From Bacteroidales bacterium UBA1217 (GTDB lineage: Bacteria; Bacteroidota; Bacteroidia; Bacteroidales; P3): a DNA stretch of 26,612 nucleotides. The notes beneath the pieces are model-generated. The model saw nothing but the letters and a program-made list of their open reading frames with translations, was not told where the DNA came from and did no database searches. A program made the position numbers and the translations under genes. Positions within the stretch are counted from its first letter, which is position 1. Each line of letters opens with the position of its first letter. Positions 22,643 through 26,612 of the stretch are shown here, one piece after another. The DNA is taken from the NCBI GenBank assembly GCA_002309335.1, contig DBXH01000044.1, forward strand, positions 1 to 26,612. Direction: 5' to 3'.

Positions 22643-24649
22643 ATGAAATCTACTGTTAGAATTTTGCTTGCTGCAACATTGATTTTAAATCTGTTCAATT
22701 CTGCACAGGCACAAGAGAAAGACTATGTTAAAGAGCCCACCAAATACAAGGGCTGCCACACGTTGACACACTTCGACTCGACAAAAGTGTTTATGGAGGA
22801 GTCGGGATTGAGCCGCGTGGAATACCATAAGCGTTTTGCTCTGCTCGACTATACGGGATGCAAGGAGAACAACGTGGTCAAGATGGATTACGACCCGCTT
22901 TCGGCATACGTCGAAATTCGACAGGTTCTGGTACATCGCTACTATAGCGGCAACACCGACACCATTGTAGGAACGGAGAACGGAGAACGGAGAACGGGGA
23001 AAGTAGTCTACGACTATGTTGCACCGGCACGACTAATCTACTGGGGCGCTTCGCAGAAGATGGTCGAGATTGGACACCTCGATCCTCGCGACGAAGTCGA
23101 AATATGGACTTTCCGCAAAGGATATACCTACGCCCTTTTAAACGGAGAACGGAAAACGGAAAACGGAGATCAGGATGAAAGTCGCTACATCCCTCCGATG
23201 CGAGGCCACTTCTACGACATCGTGCCCTTCTGGAGCGACCAGCCGATCACAGACAAGGTCTATTCGGTCAACGTTCTGACATCAAAGAAACTGCGTTTCA
23301 GTTTCTATAACGATATGACGGGTGTAACAATGGATTCAGTGCAGGATGGAGACCGTACCATCTACACTTTCCGCCGCCACGATATTATGCCTCTCAAGCA
23401 CGAACCTTCGGCATTGGCTGACAACGATATGCAATGCAAACTACTGCTCAGTACCGCTCCCAGCTGGGAGTCAAAATCAATGTGGTTCTACGGCGTGAAT
23501 GAGGACTATGGCAGCTTCAAGTCCACCCCTGAAGTTACCGCCAAAGTAAAAGAGCTTTTAAAGGATGCCAAAAGTGAGCAGGACAGCATCAGTATTCTCA
23601 CCCACTGGGTAGCCGACAATATACGATACTGCGGCATCTCGATGGGCGAAGGCGAAGGCTATACGCTCCACAACGCCGAGATGAATTTCACCGATCGCTG
23701 CGGCGTCTGCAAGGACAAAGCCGGTATGCTGGTGGCTATGCTGCGTGCCGCTGGTTTCAAGAGCTATGCAGCAATGACGATGGCTCACGAGCGTATCGAC
23801 CGCATACCCGCCGACCAGTTCAACCACAGCGTCTGCGTTGTGCAGCACCGCAACGGGCAGTACGAACTGCTCGACCCGACGTGGGTACCTGGCGTCCGAG
23901 AACTATGGAGCAGCGCCGAGCAACAGCAGGGCTACCTGATGGGACTGCCCAACGGCGCCGACCTGATGGAAACGCCCGTATCGCCAGCCGAACGCCACTA
24001 TGTCAGAATCAAAGGCGAATCGAAAATAAAGAAGAACGGTACTCTCGAGGGCACCTTCACCGTCACCGCCGAAGGACAGAGCGACGCATCAGTGCGTGGT
24101 GTTTTTAAAGCCCGCCAGAGTGAATGGCAGCGCAACCTAGAGATGGAACTGCTGCGCATTGCACCAAACGCCCTCATCAAGAAAGTAACCTATACCGACG
24201 AGGACACCTATCTGGAGCACCCCGTCAGCATCACCTACAAATACAGCATTCCTAACTACGCCATAGTAGATGACGACAACCTTGTATTCATCCCCCTGCT
24301 TGCTCGTAACCTTTACAGCCGCGCTATGGGGCACCTCTATTTCGACACCACCGCCACCGAGCGCACACAACCATTTGCCGACCGCTGCTCGCGACTAGTA
24401 GAGATAAACGAGACCATCACTCTGCCAGCCGAATACAAGACTATGAAATACAACGCTATGATTGACGGCGTTGTATCGCCTGCCGTCAACTACGGATGCG
24501 GATTCCAGTTGGATGGTAAAAAACTGATTTTCGGAGAGAGCGCGATGTACAACAAACGTGTATACGATGCCGTCGACTGGCCAGCTTTCCGACAGGCCGT
24601 AGCCAACCAGAAGAAAGTGGCCGGAACTCCAGTAATTCTTAGCAAATAA
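22643..24649 (+). CDS. Exported DUF3857/transglutaminase-like protein (catalytic triad present)
   Basis: A 668-residue secreted protein with signal peptide MKSTVRILLAATLILNLFNS ending AQA-QE. The N-terminal half is a DUF3857-type beta domain; residues about 310-415 are a transglutaminase-like (papain fold) domain with a complete candidate triad: Cys356 in RCGVCKDKAGML, His395 in FNHSVCVV and Asp411 in LLDPTW. The C-terminal ~240 residues resemble the beta region that usually follows in this architecture. Substrates are unknown; an envelope protein or peptidoglycan-linked peptide is likely. Two heptamer arrays insert ENGERRTG (about residues 111-119) and NGERKTENGD (about 167-176) into the DUF3857 part. 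It follows the Lnb-like gene by 4 nt and precedes its paralogue by 31 nt. Confidence 0.85.
   Translation: MKSTVRILLAATLILNLFNSAQAQEKDYVKEPTKYKGCHTLTHFDSTKVFMEESGLSRVEYHKRFALLDYTGCKENNVVKMDYDPLSAYVEIRQVLVHRYYSGNTDTIVGTENGERRTGKVVYDYVAPARLIYWGASQKMVEIGHLDPRDEVEIWTFRKGYTYALLNGERKTENGDQDESRYIPPMRGHFYDIVPFWSDQPITDKVYSVNVLTSKKLRFSFYNDMTGVTMDSVQDGDRTIYTFRRHDIMPLKHEPSALADNDMQCKLLLSTAPSWESKSMWFYGVNEDYGSFKSTPEVTAKVKELLKDAKSEQDSISILTHWVADNIRYCGISMGEGEGYTLHNAEMNFTDRCGVCKDKAGMLVAMLRAAGFKSYAAMTMAHERIDRIPADQFNHSVCVVQHRNGQYELLDPTWVPGVRELWSSAEQQQGYLMGLPNGADLMETPVSPAERHYVRIKGESKIKKNGTLEGTFTVTAEGQSDASVRGVFKARQSEWQRNLEMELLRIAPNALIKKVTYTDEDTYLEHPVSITYKYSIPNYAIVDDDNLVFIPLLARNLYSRAMGHLYFDTTATERTQPFADRCSRLVEINETITLPAEYKTMKYNAMIDGVVSPAVNYGCGFQLDGKKLIFGESAMYNKRVYDAVDWPAFRQAVANQKKVAGTPVILSK
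22974..23001 (+). repeat. Heptamer array, 4 units of CGGAGAA, in the transglutaminase gene
   Basis: CGGAGAA three times exactly, then CGGGGAA. This is the cleanest array in the window. It encodes TENGERRTG within the DUF3857-like region, in an otherwise ordinary coding context. Confidence 0.9.
23143..23170 (+). repeat. Heptamer array, 4 units (CGGAGAA/CGGAAAA), in the same gene
   Basis: CGGAGAA, CGGAAAA, CGGAAAA, CGGAGAT. It encodes NGERKTENGD, 141 bp after the start of the last unit-set of the previous array. Two arrays of the same family in one gene, both 28 bp long. Confidence 0.85.
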
Positions 24650-24680
24650 CCATAACCTCAACTTTAACTTTTTGACAAAA

Positions 24681-26213
24681 ATGAAAAAAACATTCAAAAT
24701 CATAACCGCCATAGTGCTGTTCTCCGTTTTCAGTTCTTCGTTCTCCGTTTCCTACGCCCAGGATGCCGAATACAATCTTATCCGCCGCACATATACAATA
24801 AACAGCGACGGAACGATGGACATCAGCTACCGCAAGGAAATCAAACTCCTCCGCAACCGCGCCATCACCGCCTACGCCGACAAGGGCGAGACATTCATAC
24901 TATACAATCCCGCTATCGACAAACTGACCATCAACGAGAGCTACACCATCCGCAAGGACGGCAGCCGCGTGCAGACACCTGCCAACGCTTTCATTGACCA
25001 GCTTCCGAGCCAGTGCGAAAACTGCGGACGTTACAACGGCATACGCGAACGCGCCGTTATCCACACCGCGTTGGAATACGACTGCATCATTGTGCTTGAC
25101 TACACCATCCACCGCAAGGGCACCTACCTCGACGAGGAGATAATCCTTTCCGAAGACTGCCCTGTGAAGAAGTACGAGGTGATATTCGACTCACCGAAAA
25201 ATTTTGGCTCCATATACACCATCGAAAGCTTTGACGGCAACACCCCCAAGCAATTAAAAGACGGCCACACATACCACTGCGTAGCCACCGACCTGCCTCA
25301 AAACTTCAACGACAGCTATCTGCCCGACGCCGACTACCTCTACCCTGTCGTTAAGATCACCTACGGCGATAAACAACACGACATCATTTTGGAAGACGAA
25401 AAAATTCCAGAAGCCGTTGATTTGATTGGCGAATTGCACGACAATAATCAACTAACCTATGTCACCAACATACGCGACTATGTGATCGACAACATCCACA
25501 CCACAGACTTCCCTATGTCGCTGGTAGGCTATAACACATCACCGGCCAAAGAAACTTTCCTCAGTGGCTGCGGAACACCTGCCGACAAGCTCAGACTGGC
25601 AGTAGCACTGATGCGCGAGGCAGGATTCAGAACCTATCAGAATGGCAACCATATCGAAGTAACCGTCAAAGAAGACGGACGAGAAATGGATTACACTCTT
25701 TCGATGACCGAAAAGCGCCCGGCGCGCCTCGTGGGTGCTGCAGTCGACGAACAACGCACTATCGAGATAACAAAGGAAAACCTTCCCTGGCAAGGGAAAA
25801 ACATCGGCGGCGGCTACGGCCAGATGACACTGCCCACCGAACGCGGCAGCATCAACATCGACCCTGCCCGCCTCACAAGCAACCGCAAAGCCCCTGTTAA
25901 AGTGCGCAACTGCAACGAGAAATACCACTACACCATACTCCTGCCCCGTACACCCAAACGCACTTTGGTCGGCAAACCCGTCAATATCAACTACAGCAAA
26001 AGCGGCATCGGTAGTATAAAAATAAGCATCAAACAACTAGACGACGGGACCATCGACGTAGTAAGGGAACTCAGCATCGATGTGCAGGACGGCATTGTCT
26101 CTCCAAAACAGTACAAAGCCTTCCGCCAGCTGATGCAGGACTGGAACCAGTACAAGACCGTTACCATCCGCTCCGAGAAGGGACAACCTGTAAACCCTAA
26201 TTACAAGTTTTAA
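24681..26213 (+). CDS. Exported DUF3857-type protein with degenerate transglutaminase domain
   Basis: A 510-residue secreted paralogue of the preceding protein. It has a DUF3857-like N-terminal part (from about residue 25, including a CENCGRYNGIRE segment) and a shortened transglutaminase region. Its SGCGTPADKLRLAVALMREA block (295-314) aligns without gaps to the active Cys block of the paralogue, but the nucleophile position is Pro300. A NH pair survives soon after, with the intervening loop largely deleted, and no DPTW motif remains. It is therefore probably a non-catalytic binding protein or partner. The signal peptide (MKKTFKIITAIVL ... SYAQ) is partly built from heptamer repeats. The start is the ATG at 24681; a TTG at 24672 is less likely. 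A terminator follows. Confidence 0.82.
   Translation: MKKTFKIITAIVLFSVFSSSFSVSYAQDAEYNLIRRTYTINSDGTMDISYRKEIKLLRNRAITAYADKGETFILYNPAIDKLTINESYTIRKDGSRVQTPANAFIDQLPSQCENCGRYNGIRERAVIHTALEYDCIIVLDYTIHRKGTYLDEEIILSEDCPVKKYEVIFDSPKNFGSIYTIESFDGNTPKQLKDGHTYHCVATDLPQNFNDSYLPDADYLYPVVKITYGDKQHDIILEDEKIPEAVDLIGELHDNNQLTYVTNIRDYVIDNIHTTDFPMSLVGYNTSPAKETFLSGCGTPADKLRLAVALMREAGFRTYQNGNHIEVTVKEDGREMDYTLSMTEKRPARLVGAAVDEQRTIEITKENLPWQGKNIGGGYGQMTLPTERGSINIDPARLTSNRKAPVKVRNCNEKYHYTILLPRTPKRTLVGKPVNINYSKSGIGSIKISIKQLDDGTIDVVRELSIDVQDGIVSPKQYKAFRQLMQDWNQYKTVTIRSEKGQPVNPNYKF
24720..24754 (+). repeat. Heptamer array (TTCTCCG orientation) forming part of a signal peptide
   Basis: TTCTCCG, TTTTCAG, TTCTTCG, TTCTCCG, TTTCCTA: the complement orientation of CGGAGAA. 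It encodes FSVFSSSFSVSY, the second half of the hydrophobic core up to the cleavage site of the DUF3857 protein. Confidence 0.7.
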
Positions 26214-26233
26214 TACATAATAATTCAATGCAC

Positions 26234-26273
26234 AAAAACAAAGCGAGACCCCTGTGGGCCTCGCTTTGTTTTT
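26234..26273 (+). terminator. Bidirectional intrinsic terminator
   Basis: AAAAACAAAGCGAG (26234-26247) pairs perfectly with CTCGCTTTGTTTTT (26260-26273); the loop adds a further CCC/GGG pairing around CTGT. The A run on one side and T run on the other let it act for the Lnb/transglutaminase cluster on the plus strand, whose last stop is at 26213, and for the convergent J-domain gene on the minus strand. Confidence 0.92.
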
Positions 26274-26367
26274 ATGGGACTATAATAGACATCACAATCC
26301 GAATCGATTCATTTGTCCGTTTTAACTCTCTTTTATTACTTCCAATTTGACTTCTAATTAAAAACTC

Positions 26368-26612
26368 TCACTTCATCCCTCTCTCTGCCTTTATCTGCTC
26401 GTAGGCTTCGTTGATTTCGCGGAACTGGGTTTCAGCGTTGCGTTTCACCTCATCCCCCATTCCTTCTACTTTGTCGGGATGGTATTTCATCGCTAGACGG
26501 CGGTAAGCTTTCTTTATTTCATCGTCTGTTGCATTGCGGTCCAAACCCAGCACCTTGTAGGGATCCTTCTTTGGCGAGAATCCCGACGAAGAACTTTGGC
26601 TGCGGCTGGGGG
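26368..26612 (-). CDS. C-terminal J domain of a DnaJ-domain protein (partial, start beyond window)
   Basis: Only the last ~80 residues are in the window; the frame stays open to the right edge, so this is not a small protein starting at a GTG near 26553. A serine-rich linker (PSRSQSSSSGFSPKK) leads into a J domain, DPYKVLGLDRNATDDEIKKA followed by YRRLAMKYHPDKV, with the HPD motif that stimulates Hsp70/DnaK ATPase, and helix III-IV residues up to KAERGMK. A J domain at the very C-terminus suggests a DjlA-like or TerB-plus-DnaJ protein, common in Bacteroidota, rather than DnaJ itself, which has it at the N-terminus. The N-terminal domain is not visible, so the class is inferred. Confidence 0.85.
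   Translation of the reverse strand, partial: PSRSQSSSSGFSPKKDPYKVLGLDRNATDDEIKKAYRRLAMKYHPDKVEGMGDEVKRNAETQFREINEAYEQIKAERGMK

Noticed and set aside
22974..23170. Heptamer arrays considered as a CRISPR or a true microsatellite assembly artefact
   Set aside because: Units are contiguous 7-mers without spacers, so not CRISPR. Several independent, differently degenerate arrays in frame make an assembly artefact unlikely.
26368..26553. Stand-alone 61-residue J protein starting at a GTG
   Set aside because: The GTG is the Val of the J-domain motif YKVLGL, and the frame continues upstream to the window edge with coding-like sequence.

Overview
The window looks like a chromosomal segment of an anaerobic Bacteroidales bacterium (phylum Bacteroidota). 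Reasons: several start regions carry the Bacteroides-type promoter (TTTG, about 19 bp, TAnnTTTG) and no strong Shine-Dalgarno sequences; families typical of the phylum are present (DUF6794, DUF3857/transglutaminase, DUF4105/Lnb-like, TIGR04076); and the metabolism implied is ferredoxin-based and anaerobic (HydF, KorA/KorB). The genus cannot be fixed from the sequence. I see no phage, IS element, CRISPR array, rRNA or tRNA.

Layout. (1) 1-2006, minus strand: hydF (maturase of [FeFe] hydrogenase) followed by folA (dihydrofolate reductase), with a clear promoter upstream of hydF. (2) 2105-3229, plus: a GNAT-HD fusion protein, divergent from hydF. (3) 3443-13638, plus: a 2593-residue cyclic beta-1,2-glucan synthase homologue (GT84 + glycoamylase-like + GH94), then an isoprenylcysteine-methyltransferase-like membrane protein, a DUF3298/RsiV-like lipoprotein and an EamA transporter, closely spaced and probably one transcript. 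(4) 13704-16995, plus: an exported DUF6794 protein, a TIGR04076 protein and a TfoX_N-AlkD fusion, spaced 6-10 nt apart. (5) 17003-19965, minus: a strong terminator and the korA-korB operon. (6) 20203-21087: a small RyR-domain protein convergent with an apt-like phosphoribosyltransferase. (7) 21451-26213, plus: an envelope cluster of a Lnb-like membrane protein and two tandem exported DUF3857/transglutaminase-type proteins, closed by a terminator. (8) The right edge holds the C-terminal J domain of a protein whose start lies outside the window.

The most unusual signal is a set of degenerate heptanucleotide (7-bp period) arrays, consensus CGGAGAA or its complement TTCTCCG, lying inside genes as in-frame peptide insertions (ENG-ERR-T-like). 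They occur in the glucan synthase, in the active transglutaminase, and in the signal peptide of the second DUF3857 protein. Because 7 is coprime to 3, an uninterrupted array encodes one heptapeptide in every frame, and this heptamer has no stop codon in any of the six frames. A different heptamer family (TTGAATT/ATGAATT), which does contain stops, fills the non-coding korA-korB spacer. A second notable signal is a large inverted repeat between the divergent apt and Lnb-like promoters, apparently outside both transcripts. A third is the paralogous transglutaminase pair in which the second copy has lost its catalytic cysteine.

Working together (inference): KorAB makes reduced ferredoxin that an [FeFe] hydrogenase matured by HydF, encoded elsewhere, could re-oxidise. 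The glucan synthase operon and the Lnb/transglutaminase cluster both concern the cell envelope.
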